Shown here piece after piece: positions 1 through 7,044 of a stretch of 64,000 nt of DNA. The notes below the pieces were generated by a model that saw nothing but the letters and a program-made list of their open reading frames with translations, made no database searches and was not told the DNA's origin. The stretch covers positions 1 to 64,000 of IMG/VR virus record IMGVR_UViG_3300047445_000314. One strand, written 5' to 3'. Source of the stretch: a virus. How positions within the stretch are numbered: the stretch's first letter is position 1; each line of letters begins with the position of its first letter. Position numbers and translations under genes: made by a program.

Positions 1-561
1 ATGGTCCGCTTTGAAGGCATGCGCATTGTCCAGCGCGGCAACGGCATGACGGAACTGATGCCGGTCGCGGTGGTCGAGATGGCCTGTTCGATTGCACCCG
101 ACGCGAATAATGAGATAGACGTCGCGGAAATCAGAGCATTCGTCAAGCACCTGAAAACCAAGTATGGCTACCCGATTAAATCGGTATCGTACGACGGCGT
201 AGACAGCCGCGAATCGATCCAGGCATGGCGCAAGGATGGCATGCGCGCCGTCATGGTCTCGGTTGACCGTACCGCGATCCCGTATAAGCAATTCCGCGAC
301 GCCCTATACGACACGCGAGTCCTGCTACCCGAGAACGATATATTAACCACCGAGATACTGGAATTGGAGTACGACGAGAAGGCCGATAAGATCGACCACA
401 CCGTCATCGGCACCAAGGACGTCTCGGACTCGGTGTGCGGGGCCTATACTAACATGCTGGAACGGCGCAGTACCTGGTCGGCGGCGGCTGGCGATGACGC
501 TGTGCACGCAGAACAACAACGAGCCACCTTCGATGATAGATTTGACGCCCCGCGACAGTGA
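1..561 (+). CDS. terL: Terminase large subunit, C-terminal part (cut by window edge)
   Basis: The frame is open from the first base, so this is the 3' part of a longer gene and the ATG at 1 need not be the start. The visible 186 codons resemble the RNase H-fold nuclease half of TerL, which cuts concatemeric DNA during packaging. VSYDGVDSRESIQAWRKDG (near residue 62) is the conserved strand and turn after the first catalytic Asp, and KDVSDSVCGAYTNML carries the Asp that closes the nuclease site. The ATPase half lies upstream of the window. The gene sits about 48 kb from the portal gene, which is unusual. The last ~35 residues are low-complexity. Confidence 0.75.
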   Translation: MVRFEGMRIVQRGNGMTELMPVAVVEMACSIAPDANNEIDVAEIRAFVKHLKTKYGYPIKSVSYDGVDSRESIQAWRKDGMRAVMVSVDRTAIPYKQFRDALYDTRVLLPENDILTTEILELEYDEKADKIDHTVIGTKDVSDSVCGAYTNMLERRSTWSAAAGDDAVHAEQQRATFDDRFDAPRQ

Positions 562-572
562 CATTAGAGTAC

Positions 573-604
573 AATGATGCTTGTCCCCAATGATGCTTGC
601 CCTC
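573..604. repeat. Two tandem 16-bp repeats before thyA
   Basis: AATGATGCTTGTCCCC (573-588) is followed directly by AATGATGCTTGCCCTC (589-604), and a third copy begins as AATG. They lie in the 118-bp gap between the terminase and thymidylate synthase genes, so a regulatory role is possible. No function is shown. Confidence 0.7.
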
Positions 605-679
605 AATGTGGATTGAGCCACAGGAACCAAAGAGTTGTAGAATATAAATACTAAATCATCAACGGAGAGGTAAAAAATA

Positions 680-1597
680 ATGGATAGCTACACTTCCTTG
701 GTACAACAGGTTTTGAACGAGGGCGAGCTGCGCCCGAACCGCACCGGCATCAATACGCTGGGTATTTTCGGCGCGTACTTCACGCACAATATGGCGGACG
801 GCTTCCCGCTACTCACCACCAAACAGATGAGTATCAAGCCGATCATCGCCGAGCTGGTCGGATTCATCCACGGTGCCACCTCGGCCGCGACATTCCGCGA
901 ATTTGGCACGAAAATCTGGGACGCCAACGCCAATCAGGAGAAGGGTTGGCTGGCCAACCCGCACCGCAAAGGCGAGGACGACCTGGGACCGATTTACGGC
1001 GCGATGTGGCGGCGCTGGGATGATACCAAAATTGCCTACAGCCCGGCCGACGAGGAGCGCCTGGAAGCCGCAGGCTATGAGTATGAAACCAGCATCCAAG
1101 GTGGCGTGGTTTACATCAAGGTCATCGACCAACTCCAGGACCTGATCGACGGTATCAAGAAAGACCCGTTCGGCCGCCGCCATATCGTCACCGCCTGGAA
1201 CCCCGGCGAGCTGGACAAGGTCGCCCTGCCCGCCTGCCACTTCGCCTTCCAGTGTTATGTGCGCGGCGACAAGCTGGACTTGCAATTCCACATGCGTTCC
1301 ACCGATCTCTTCCTCGGTGCGCCGTTCAATATCGCTTCCTATGCCGCCCTGCTCACGCTGCTCGCCGCCATGACCGGCAAGGTACCGGGCCGCCTGTCCG
1401 CTACCTTCGGCGACCTGCACATCTACGAGAACCACCTGGAACAAATCAAGGAGCAGATCACGCGCACGCCGCTGCGCTTGCCATCATTCTCAGTCGATGC
1501 TACCGTCAACACCACGTTGGGCGAGGTAGCTACTTGCCTCTTCCAACTAAGTGACTATGAAAGCCACACCGCGCTGAAAGGTGCGATGGCCGTATAG
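680..1597 (+). CDS. thyA: Thymidylate synthase (ThyA type)
   Basis: Converts dUMP to dTMP with methylene-tetrahydrofolate. The 305-residue length is normal for the family. Visible landmarks are the phosphate-binding RTG near residue 21, the catalytic Cys186 in ALPACHFAFQCYV, the RSTD phosphate/catalytic segment at 206-209, Asn217 in GAPFNIASYA, and DLHIYENH with His247 and Tyr249. Asn217 (not Asp) indicates a dUMP rather than dCMP substrate. A dUMP hydroxymethylase has the same fold and cannot be excluded from sequence alone. The usual Pro-Cys at the active site is Ala-Cys here. The start is set by GGAGAGG at 664-670. Confidence 0.93.
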   Translation: MDSYTSLVQQVLNEGELRPNRTGINTLGIFGAYFTHNMADGFPLLTTKQMSIKPIIAELVGFIHGATSAATFREFGTKIWDANANQEKGWLANPHRKGEDDLGPIYGAMWRRWDDTKIAYSPADEERLEAAGYEYETSIQGGVVYIKVIDQLQDLIDGIKKDPFGRRHIVTAWNPGELDKVALPACHFAFQCYVRGDKLDLQFHMRSTDLFLGAPFNIASYAALLTLLAAMTGKVPGRLSATFGDLHIYENHLEQIKEQITRTPLRLPSFSVDATVNTTLGEVATCLFQLSDYESHTALKGAMAV

Positions 1598-1644
1598 TTC
1601 CACTCGACAACCTATAGGCGGTGGTCCTCCGTTCCACCGCCCGT

Positions 1645-1662
1645 TTTGACATCGATTGCAAA
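1645..1662 (-). repeat. 18-bp dyad copy 1
   Basis: TTTGACATCGATTGCAAA. In this and the later copies the strand shown is that on which the better conserved half-site reads TTTGCAATCA. This copy covers the region just upstream of the ATG at 1664. Confidence 0.7.
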
Positions 1663-1663
1663 T

Positions 1664-2011
1664 ATGCCGCCAAAAGTCTGGAGCACCAATGAGGTCGAGG
1701 AAAACTTCCGTACCTGGGTTGCGGAGATCATGGCGACCGACGCCATCGCCTACGAGTCGCGCCGGAGGATAGCGCACCATGTTGTCAGTACCCGCCACCT
1801 GATGATCACCGACGCGCGCCAGTTCTATACCGACGCGCTTAAATCCGGGGTGTTGGATGGCGACTACCCGATCACCATCTCCTGCAAGGGGCAGCCGCTG
1901 GCCTTGATCGAGTCGTTTGAGGAGGTACAGGAGGCGGTCGACAAGTGTAAGTCGATCGGTTGCTCCTACGACTTCCACATCTATGAGTCGGTCAGTCAAA
2001 GGATACATTGA
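1664..2011 (+). CDS. Hypothetical protein, 115 aa
   Basis: No family recognised. A mixed alpha/beta composition is visible, with a central hydrophobic strand (YPITISCKGQPLALI). The ATG at 1664 lacks a good ribosome site. A TTG at 1646 in frame would add six residues encoded by the dyad repeat, so the start is uncertain. The gene lies between thyA and the structured RNA region. Confidence 0.65.
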   Translation: MPPKVWSTNEVEENFRTWVAEIMATDAIAYESRRRIAHHVVSTRHLMITDARQFYTDALKSGVLDGDYPITISCKGQPLALIESFEEVQEAVDKCKSIGCSYDFHIYESVSQRIH

Positions 2012-2047
2012 GGGTGCATTAGGTTTACCATCCCCGGCGCGGGTGGC

Positions 2048-2077
2048 TTGACAAAGTTGCCCGATCAATGCTATTAT
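2048..2077 (+). promoter_or_regulatory. Sigma70-type promoter for the RNA region
   Basis: TTGACA at 2048-2053, an 18-bp spacer and TATTAT at 2072-2077. The first tRNA-like RNA starts about 40 bp downstream. This is one of the best -35/-10 pairs in the window, whereas most other promoters here have no -35. Confidence 0.75.
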
Positions 2078-2117
2078 GTAGTCATGGAAACAAAGAAGTA
2101 AATGGAGTTGTTTCAAT

Positions 2118-2214
2118 CCCAGAGGTAGCTCAGTGGATAGAGCGCTTTGGTGGCGGAGTTAAACGACAACGATGCCGCTAATGAGGTGGGAGGTTCGAGT
2201 CCTCCGCTCTGGGG
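2118..2214 (+). tRNA. tRNA-like RNA A, extended anticodon arm, no clear anticodon
   Basis: Acceptor strands CCCAGAG (2118-2124) and CTCTGGG (2207-2213) pair fully. D arm AGCTC-AGTGGATA-GAGC and T arm GGAGG-TTCGAGT-CCTCC are canonical. About 44 nt lie between base 26 and the T stem, where a normal tRNA has about 22. This segment folds as a long stem (CTTTG/TGAGG, then TGGCGG/CCGCTA) with an 18-nt loop, so no 7-nt anticodon loop can be assigned. CCA is not encoded. It could be a tRNA with a small insertion, a decayed tRNA or a tRNA mimic. Confidence 0.5.
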
Positions 2215-2545
2215 CCTTACTATGTGGCGCTTGTGTCGTAAGACTCTAAGGGCGTCGAACTGCAAGTCTTTGCCTCTCGCAGGCCTGCACACTCCTAGCC
2301 CACAAGGCATATAGGGGCGCGGGTCTGGACAGCCGATACGGAGAGGTTACGATGGGGTAGGTTTTCATGCCTATTCGTAGTGCGTAAAGGTGGGATTGGC
2401 CGCAGTACAGGCGTCACATAGTAAGGAGTAATAAAGAGCTACGGAGAGGATGACGGTAATCGAGTGAGTAGCTACATGGAAGGGGCCGCAGCCTCGCCTC
2501 CATGGAGTACGCCCTTGTTCTCTCCACCTGTTTTACGCAGTCCAA
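2215..2545 (+). other. Gene-free structured stretch between tRNA-like RNAs
   Basis: No credible reading frame. Hairpins are visible: CTATGTG (2220-2226) can pair with CATATAG (2309-2315), and TACGA/TCGTA (2348-2352, 2375-2379) encloses GTAGG/CCTAT (2357-2361, 2370-2374). It is probably part of the same transcript as the flanking RNAs. Function unknown. Confidence 0.4.
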
Positions 2546-2632
2546 TCCGGGGTACACTAGCCAAAGCCACGAAACAGGCGCGGCCGGTTGATATTGGTCC
2601 TAATGCTGGTTTGATTCCAGCCCCCGGAGCCA
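2546..2632 (+). tRNA. tRNA-like RNA B with encoded CCA
   Basis: Acceptor TCCGGGG/CCCCGGA (2546-2552, 2622-2628) is a perfect 7 bp, followed by discriminator G and an encoded CCA (2630-2632). The T arm is GCTGG-TTTGATT-CCAGC. The D arm is odd: GCC and GGC enclose a 14-nt loop without GG. The anticodon stem GGCCG/TGGTC closes an 8-nt loop, GTTGATAT, in which GAT preceded by T and followed by A would suggest Ile. That reading is weak because the loop has 8 nt rather than 7. Confidence 0.55.
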
Positions 2633-2702
2633 GATTATGTAGCACCGAAAGATACCCGGTATGTTCCCGTCTGTCAGCGGCTGGGTAGTAGCAGTAAGTA
2701 GT

Positions 2703-2735
2703 ACCCCTCGCGCCTCTCTGCAAGGAGGACGAGGG
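2703..2735 (+). ncRNA. Strong hairpin between RNA B and RNA C
   Basis: CCCTCG and CGAGGG enclose CCTC...GAGG around a TCTGCAAG loop. There is no T run after it, so it looks more like a processing or spacer element than a terminator. Confidence 0.45.
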
Positions 2736-2736
2736 C

Positions 2737-2843
2737 CAACATCAAAGAGCGTGGGCAAGCAAAACGGACGGCTCGATCAACGTTAGTACCGAATCCCTGT
2801 CGGGTTGATATTTAACAGGCGTAGTCTGCTCTTTTTGATGTTG
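2737..2843 (+). ncRNA. Structured RNA closed by a 15-bp stem
   Basis: CCAACATCAA-AGAGC (about 2738-2752) pairs with GCTCT-TT-TTGATGTTGG ending at 2843. Inside, GATCAAC and GTTGATA can pair around a small CCGA/TCGG hairpin with a 7-nt loop. No known family recognised. The 3' strand overlaps the 5' strand of the long stem that closes RNA C. Confidence 0.45.
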
Positions 2844-2869
2844 GTAACTGGTTGACGGAACATGCGCCT

Positions 2870-2973
2870 AACCGGAAGACGTTGAAAGTCGCGCGAGCGG
2901 CAAAGCTAGAGGCCAGGGCGCTATTGGTCGAGGACTAGCGTATTGCAGAGTTCAAACCCTGCACCGGTTACCA
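2870..2973 (+). tRNA. tRNA-like RNA C with encoded CCA
   Basis: The 3' end reads T-arm strand CCTGC, acceptor ACCGGTT, discriminator A, then CCA (2971-2973). AACCGGA at 2870-2876 can form the acceptor with six of seven pairs. A short GAC/GTC arm follows, then a long region with GCTAG/CTAGC and GGCCA/TGGTC stems. At about 101 nt it is too long for an ordinary tRNA. A rival fold pairs GTTGGTAACTGG (2840-2851) with CCGGTTACCAAC (2964-2975) over 12 bp. Anticodon not assignable. Confidence 0.45.
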
Positions 2974-2980
2974 ACTTCAT

Positions 2981-2998
2981 TTTGCAATCAATTTCAAG
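2981..2998 (+). repeat. 18-bp dyad copy 2
   Basis: TTTGCAATCAATTTCAAG. It lies 6 bp after RNA C and 8 bp before the ATG at 3007, so its right arm overlaps the ribosome-site region. Confidence 0.8.
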
Positions 2999-3006
2999 AG
3001 GCAGTC

Positions 3007-3288
3007 ATGGGCCATTACTATAGCGAGATGTGTTGTTCAAGCTGCGGAGGTATCCCGTGCCGCTGCCCTCGCGCGAAAGCGGTAGACCCCCGGACGCTCT
3101 GGTACATCAAGAGCGATTTCACAGTCGCCAAGGGTAGCGCGTTCATAGTGGCACCGTCCGTTATTGGCGGCTATGTCACGGAGAAAAAAGCCAAGGAAGA
3201 CATCCCCCGAATACTGAAGATCAAGATCAGTAACGCCAAAGAAGACGTGAGAAGACTCGAATCGCTGCTTAAAAAACATAAGGAGTAG
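3007..3288 (+). CDS. Small Cys-rich protein, 93 aa
   Basis: The N-terminus has CCSSCGGIPCRCP (residues 9-21), a compact CxxC...CxC cluster that could bind zinc. The C-terminal third is a charged helix (AKEDVRRLESLLKKHKE). No family recognised. It ends 3 bp before the next gene, so the two are likely co-translated. Confidence 0.8.
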   Translation: MGHYYSEMCCSSCGGIPCRCPRAKAVDPRTLWYIKSDFTVAKGSAFIVAPSVIGGYVTEKKAKEDIPRILKIKISNAKEDVRRLESLLKKHKE

Positions 3289-3291
3289 AAC

Positions 3292-3519
3292 ATGGCCTGC
3301 CCTCGTTGCGGTAGCACCGATATCTGGAATGACAATTTATGGTGGGGTTGCAATCCCTGCGGCTACGCGGCCGGTCCCGACGGTCCGACCATGATTTTTG
3401 CCAAAGACAAGCCCGGCCTGGCGCGCTCGGTACAGGAGATGCGCGGCGGCAATGTCCGTAGCACACCACCCCGCCCCGATCCCTACCTGAGCAGCGACGA
3501 GGATTTCGAGAACTGGTAA
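3292..3519 (+). CDS. Zinc-ribbon protein, 75 aa
   Basis: CPRCGSTDIW and CNPCGYAAGP (residues 3-12 and 22-31) form a two-knuckle zinc ribbon like those in small phage nucleic-acid-binding proteins. The tail is acidic (DEDFENW). Ribosome site AAGGAG ends 8 bp before the ATG. Confidence 0.82.
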   Translation: MACPRCGSTDIWNDNLWWGCNPCGYAAGPDGPTMIFAKDKPGLARSVQEMRGGNVRSTPPRPDPYLSSDEDFENW

Positions 3520-3528
3520 TCCCAGGTC

Positions 3529-3557
3529 CGTAGGTGGGCACAGGTTTTTACTAACTG
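3529..3557 (+). repeat. GGTGGGCAC leader repeat, copy 1
   Basis: AGGTGGGCACAGGTTTTTAC followed by TAACTG. The same block recurs at 4597-4622 before another small gene, so it is a duplicated leader rather than chance. Confidence 0.65.
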
Positions 3558-3569
3558 AAGGAGGTCGTG

Positions 3570-3890
3570 ATGGCTACCTATTCGTTACGATGCCGCAATT
3601 ATCTATGCCGTCACCGCTACGTCTCGCACACCTTCCCTTACAAGCAGCCCCCCGCATGCCCGGTATGCCTGAAGAAGGCGGGCTGGCGCGTCGAGGGTCG
3701 CGCGTACAACAAGCGCAACCTGTGCCGCTGCGGCGGGCCGATAGGGCGCGACGGCCCCATCCCACACAATACTGGCCATCCATACTGTGACCACCATCCG
3801 CTCGGGCCGTATAATCAGGCCAAGCGCGCCGGGGTGGAGGATCACGACATCCCCGCAGAGTTCAGACCAAAGGAGACAGCAGATGTATAA
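3570..3890 (+). CDS. Cys/His-rich protein, 106 aa
   Basis: Contains CRNYLCRHRY, CPVCLKKAGW, CRCGGPIG and YCDHHP, so two zinc sites are likely. AAGGAGG at 3558-3564 sets the ATG at 3570; a GTG three bases upstream is the alternative. Its 3' end overlaps the next start by 8 nt. Function unknown. Confidence 0.8.
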   Translation: MATYSLRCRNYLCRHRYVSHTFPYKQPPACPVCLKKAGWRVEGRAYNKRNLCRCGGPIGRDGPIPHNTGHPYCDHHPLGPYNQAKRAGVEDHDIPAEFRPKETADV

Positions 3891-4194
3891 AATTGGCACA
3901 GTGTATATTTGGCAGAACCAGGTCGGTGAGGGTGAGCACTTGAATGGTACGGAGACTACCGTTATCGGTGAGTACGGGCCGCACTATGGCCTTGGTACGG
4001 GCGTGTTTCTTGGGTACGGCCAACGTACTGATACGCCTACCGGCGATAACATCGAGGACAGCTACTGGTTCGCCGAGCGCGGAGATTTGCGCCCTAGAAA
4101 CGAACCACCCAAAGCAGAGCAGGATATCCTGAATTTGTTCTTGATTGCAGAAACCGACCGCGCGTTTGATTACGCCGAGGAGCAGGAAGCGTGA
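3883..4194 (+). CDS. Hypothetical protein, 103 aa
   Basis: The beta-rich, Gly/Tyr-rich N-terminal two thirds ([20 protein letters not shown]) and acidic helical tail suggest a small beta-barrel-like domain. The start is fixed by AAAGGAG at 3869-3875. It overlaps the genes on both sides by 8 and 4 nt, which indicates translational coupling. Confidence 0.8.
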   Translation: MYKIGTVYIWQNQVGEGEHLNGTETTVIGEYGPHYGLGTGVFLGYGQRTDTPTGDNIEDSYWFAERGDLRPRNEPPKAEQDILNLFLIAETDRAFDYAEEQEA

Positions 4195-4574
4195 GAGACG
4201 GCAGCCTTCCCCTCCCCTTGAACGGCGGACACCATGTCGGCCCGCTATTCATTCCGCAGATCAAGAAACCACTGGTCCGCCCGCCCGGCAAGGAAGGCAC
4301 GGTATGGCGGCAGCAGACGCGCAGGCGCACCCCCAGGTGGGCACGGCAAGGCGAGTACTGGTCGCAAATTGCTGCTATTTACGCGGAAGCGCAGCGCATG
4401 ACGGCCCTTACCGGCATCCTTCACGTCGTTGACCATATTGTGCCTAAATGCGGCAAAACCGTCAGCGGCCTACACCTACCCTGGAACCTGCGCGTGATCC
4501 CCTGGAAAGAGAACGCGATCAAGGGCGCGTGGGTGTGGCCGGACATGTGGTTCGAGCAGATGGATTTGTTTTGA
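4191..4574 (+). CDS. HNH-family endonuclease, 127 aa
   Basis: The C-terminal half carries an HNH core: HVVDHIVP (His82), then [11 protein letters not shown] (His95, Asn99) and KENAIKG. This is the arrangement of small phage HNH enzymes used in homing or packaging. It starts with GTG overlapping the previous stop (GTGA). It could be a free-standing homing nuclease or a host-DNA nicking enzyme. Its stop codon lies inside dyad copy 3. Confidence 0.8.
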   Translation: MRDGSLPLPLNGGHHVGPLFIPQIKKPLVRPPGKEGTVWRQQTRRRTPRWARQGEYWSQIAAIYAEAQRMTALTGILHVVDHIVPKCGKTVSGLHLPWNLRVIPWKENAIKGAWVWPDMWFEQMDLF

Positions 4575-4587
4575 AGTCAATCTCAAA
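4570..4587 (+). repeat. 18-bp dyad copy 3 (degenerate)
   Basis: TTTGAAGTCAATCTCAAA. It overlaps the stop codon of the HNH gene. Confidence 0.6.
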
Positions 4588-4596
4588 CCGCCCGCC

Positions 4597-4622
4597 AGGT
4601 GGGCACAGATTTTTAGTAACTG
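4597..4622 (+). repeat. GGTGGGCAC leader repeat, copy 2
   Basis: AGGTGGGCACAGATTTTTAG followed by TAACTG. GCCC upstream can pair with GGGC as a short hairpin. Confidence 0.65.
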
Positions 4623-4631
4623 GAGAACGTT

Positions 4632-4868
4632 GTGACCTTTATTGACCTTTGCGCGGCCGGGCTAGAGAGTCCGGAAAATATTGATGATTGGATTGATCGG
4701 TGGCACGTCGATCCGAACACGGCAGACGGCGCTGTGTTACACGACCATCTGGGTATGACCCGCGCTGAGTATGCGCTATGGGTGTTCAGCCATGACGCGG
4801 GAGAGGCGATCTGGTGGATCGTGCAGCGGCGTATCGCTGGTGTTGTGCTGTCGCGCGACGAGCTGTAG
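4632..4868 (+). CDS. Hypothetical protein, 78 aa
   Basis: Starts with GTG after GGAGAACG. The helical segment LGMTRAEYALWVFSHDAG resembles a motif seen in many short phage proteins of unknown role. No catalytic motif seen. Confidence 0.78.
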   Translation: MTFIDLCAAGLESPENIDDWIDRWHVDPNTADGAVLHDHLGMTRAEYALWVFSHDAGEAIWWIVQRRIAGVVLSRDEL

Positions 4869-4917
4869 ACTGGCCACGCTGGTAACTACCGCTGCTATTC
4901 CTTGCCTGGAGAAAACC

Positions 4918-5256
4918 ATGTACGCATCTGCTGAGATGGCTGCCCCGACCTACGCGATGGACGATGCCTACCGCATCACCCTGAAATACCTGACCTACGA
5001 GGCGGCGCTGGCTGCTGCGCTACTGGCCAGTCCTTATCTACGTAGCAATGGATACACCGTCACCACAGTGACCCCCTCGTCGGCCAAGCAGGATATCGAC
5101 CAGATCAAGAAACATGCTGAATTCATTACCCCGCCCGACGCCGTATGGCAAGACACCACCGAGCTGCAATGTGGCTGGCTAGGCAGCGCCTTGATCCACC
5201 GCTGGCACCGCGCCGACAAGGACGAGACGTTCTACACCCTGGTGAGCCGCGAGTAG
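4918..5256 (+). CDS. Hypothetical protein, 112 aa
   Basis: The ATG at 4918 follows TGGAGAAAACC. A longer reading from 4771 overlaps the previous gene in another frame and is less likely. No family recognised. Confidence 0.78.
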   Translation: MYASAEMAAPTYAMDDAYRITLKYLTYEAALAAALLASPYLRSNGYTVTTVTPSSAKQDIDQIKKHAEFITPPDAVWQDTTELQCGWLGSALIHRWHRADKDETFYTLVSRE

Positions 5257-5304
5257 TCCCCGAAAGAATGTAAGATATACGTACGCCAACAAAACGGCGC
5301 AAAT

Positions 5305-5322
5305 TTTGCAACCAACATCAAA
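5305..5322 (+). repeat. 18-bp dyad copy 4
   Basis: TTTGCAACCAACATCAAA. Directly followed by AAGGAG of the next gene. Confidence 0.75.
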
Positions 5323-5333
5323 AAGGAGTCACC

Positions 5334-5753
5334 ATGCAACACAACAACCTGGGTAACAGCCTTATCTCCAAAGCCGACGCCTTCCTGGCCGCCGCGCTAT
5401 CCAACGCAGGACTCGGCGCGCGGGTGGTCGCCAATCCCCCTGACCGATACACCCGCGCCAATCTCTTTAACACCAACATCGCCACCCCGCGCTACCCTCA
5501 CAGCAGCACCAAGCAGCACACCAAGACCGCTGAACGCCAGTACACGGTCACGATCAACGGCCACAGTTACATGCAGACGCGTGACAGCAAGAGTATCCGC
5601 GCCCTGCGCGAGCATGAAGCCTACATGGCCAACCTGAAGGAATTCGCCGATGTCGAGCTGGCGGCCATCGCGCTGGTCGCGCCGGAAGACAAACCCAAGC
5701 GTACCCGCGCCAAGAAAGTAGCAGCACCTGCCGAATCGCAAGAAACCATCTAA
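5334..5753 (+). CDS. Hypothetical protein, 139 aa
   Basis: Middle segment RQYTVTINGHSYMQTRDSKS is beta-rich. The C-terminal tail is Lys/Arg/Ala-rich (KPKRTRAKKVAAPAE), suggesting nucleic-acid contact. AAAAGGAG is well placed. A strong terminator follows 10 bp after the stop, so this gene ends a unit that starts near 5270. Confidence 0.82.
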   Translation: MQHNNLGNSLISKADAFLAAALSNAGLGARVVANPPDRYTRANLFNTNIATPRYPHSSTKQHTKTAERQYTVTINGHSYMQTRDSKSIRALREHEAYMANLKEFADVELAAIALVAPEDKPKRTRAKKVAAPAESQETI

Positions 5754-5763
5754 GCCTCTCTCC

Positions 5764-5800
5764 GGCCTGTCGCGAGTACACATTCGCGCAGGCCTTTTTT
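5764..5800 (+). terminator. Rho-independent terminator
   Basis: GGCCTG-T-CGCGA pairs with TCGCG-CAGGCC, then six T. Clear stem and U tract. Confidence 0.9.
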
Positions 5801-5819
5801 GTATCCGTGAAGGACTGTC

Positions 5820-6104
5820 ATGACCCGTGCTATCACCCGCGTTGTCGTTTGTGCCGCGTTGGCTTATAAAGATATCCTGATCCTCGGACCACGGCATTTC
5901 GATGCCACCATGCATGCGCAGATGGCGAACTCCCGCTGTGCCATGATGGTCAAAGGCGGTGCCTGGGAGCAGGGCTTCATCGACCAGCATGGTGTGTTCA
6001 TGGATCGCAAGGAAGCGCTGCTGGTGGCACAGGCGGCGGGCCAGATCGGCCTGTACCGCCCGAAGAACCCCGGCGAATGGCTGTGCAGCGAAGACTTGTA
6101 CTAG
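5820..6104 (+). CDS. Conserved phage protein of unknown function, 94 aa
   Basis: ILILGPRHFDATMHAQM, EQGFIDQHGVFMDRKEA and AAGQIGLY match a pattern I recognise from many unrelated phage genomes, but the family has no established function. GTGAAGGACTGTC precedes the ATG. Confidence 0.85.
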   Translation: MTRAITRVVVCAALAYKDILILGPRHFDATMHAQMANSRCAMMVKGGAWEQGFIDQHGVFMDRKEALLVAQAAGQIGLYRPKNPGEWLCSEDLY

Positions 6105-6247
6105 GTAAACACTTGTACTAGACAAACAGGTACTAGCAGGAAACATGACAGTATGCAAGGAAATATCATATTGTAGCGCTAACTGGAGCGTATATAGCCT
6201 ATCCTTCCCGCCAATCTCGCCTATACTAATATGTAGGAGTAGCTACC

Positions 6248-6346
6248 ATGCGCGTAGCCTCTAGCAAGCGCAAAGTTACTCATCCATCCATACAGTGTAG
6301 CGGCAAGATACCGGGAGAATATCGTGGCAACCAAGCGTCAAATTGA
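6248..6346 (+). CDS. Very small basic protein, 32 aa (tentative)
   Basis: ATG after TAGGAGTAGCTACC, 25 bp downstream of a TATACT box at 6222-6227. Sequence begins MRVASSKRKVTHPSIQCSG. Its end overlaps the next gene, so it may act as a leader peptide coupling translation. Confidence 0.45.
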   Translation: MRVASSKRKVTHPSIQCSGKIPGEYRGNQASN

Positions 6347-6560
6347 AAAGGAATTCAGGGAAGCAGGTTATACGGTGGCGTTCAAGACCAACCGCGTCAA
6401 CCAGAGGCTATGCAGTATGTACATCGACACGGCGGATGGTGCGCCGGTCGTGCATGGCACGGCGTTTAGCGCCGCTACCATCGAGCGCCACCGCGCCGCC
6501 TTCACGCTGTTTTATAAATACCGTGGCGTCACCCTGCGCGATGGGCAAAAGATTGTCTAA
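6324..6560 (+). CDS. Hypothetical protein, 78 aa
   Basis: GTG start after CGGGAGAATATC. The N-terminal helix KRQIEKEFREAGY resembles short phage proteins with an alpha/beta fold. Function unknown. Confidence 0.78.
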   Translation: MATKRQIEKEFREAGYTVAFKTNRVNQRLCSMYIDTADGAPVVHGTAFSAATIERHRAAFTLFYKYRGVTLRDGQKIV

Positions 6561-6596
6561 GGTATGCTAGAAGAACAGCAACCACTAAGGAATACC

Positions 6597-6890
6597 ATGA
6601 ACCGTAAACCACCGCACCCGCACCGGCTGTGGGCGTTGATCAAGCTGATCCTGTTGATCATCCTGACCTACGCCGTCACCCGGCTGGATTATCATTTAGG
6701 AGAGAAGTATGCAGCAACTGACCCCGCGCCCAACCACAACATTCGACACGCCGCAATGCACCCTGCTGCCGGACACGCATGCGCGCCACTACGCCAACGT
6801 AGTCAATTTGTTGCAGTGGGTGGACTACCAAGGAAATGGCAAGGAATATACTGTGGTCGTCCCCACCTGGCTGTTCCCATTCATGCGTGA
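6597..6890 (+). CDS. Small membrane protein, overlapping the next gene
   Basis: One membrane helix, ALIKLILLIILTYAVTRL (residues 10-27). The frame then runs 182 nt into the next gene, which is exceptional here. Composition after about residue 40 looks like an out-of-frame reading, so the original stop may have been lost. ATG after CTAAGGAATACC. Confidence 0.5.
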   Translation: MNRKPPHPHRLWALIKLILLIILTYAVTRLDYHLGEKYAATDPAPNHNIRHAAMHPAAGHACAPLRQRSQFVAVGGLPRKWQGIYCGRPHLAVPIHA

Positions 6891-7044
6891 TGTACTAAAA
6901 CTTGACCCAAGCGAGCAGGTGTTCATGTACATCGCGCAGCAGGGCAAGTATTTCGTGTTCGGCCTCGCCTATGGGGAGCAGGAATACATTGATCTGTGGG
7001 CCTATACTGTGCAAACCCTCCCCGGATGTTTTACGGTATCATGA
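6709..7044 (+). CDS. Hypothetical protein, 111 aa
   Basis: TTAGGAGAGAAGT gives a strong start at 6709. An alpha/beta pattern with aromatic strands (YTVVVPTWLFPFMRDVL) is visible. No family recognised. Confidence 0.8.
   Translation: MQQLTPRPTTTFDTPQCTLLPDTHARHYANVVNLLQWVDYQGNGKEYTVVVPTWLFPFMRDVLKLDPSEQVFMYIAQQGKYFVFGLAYGEQEYIDLWAYTVQTLPGCFTVS

Noticed and set aside
2118-2973. Group I intron or tmRNA in the RNA region
   Set aside because: TAGTC and GACTA occur in the wrong order for P7, and no tag frame or typical tmRNA ends are visible.
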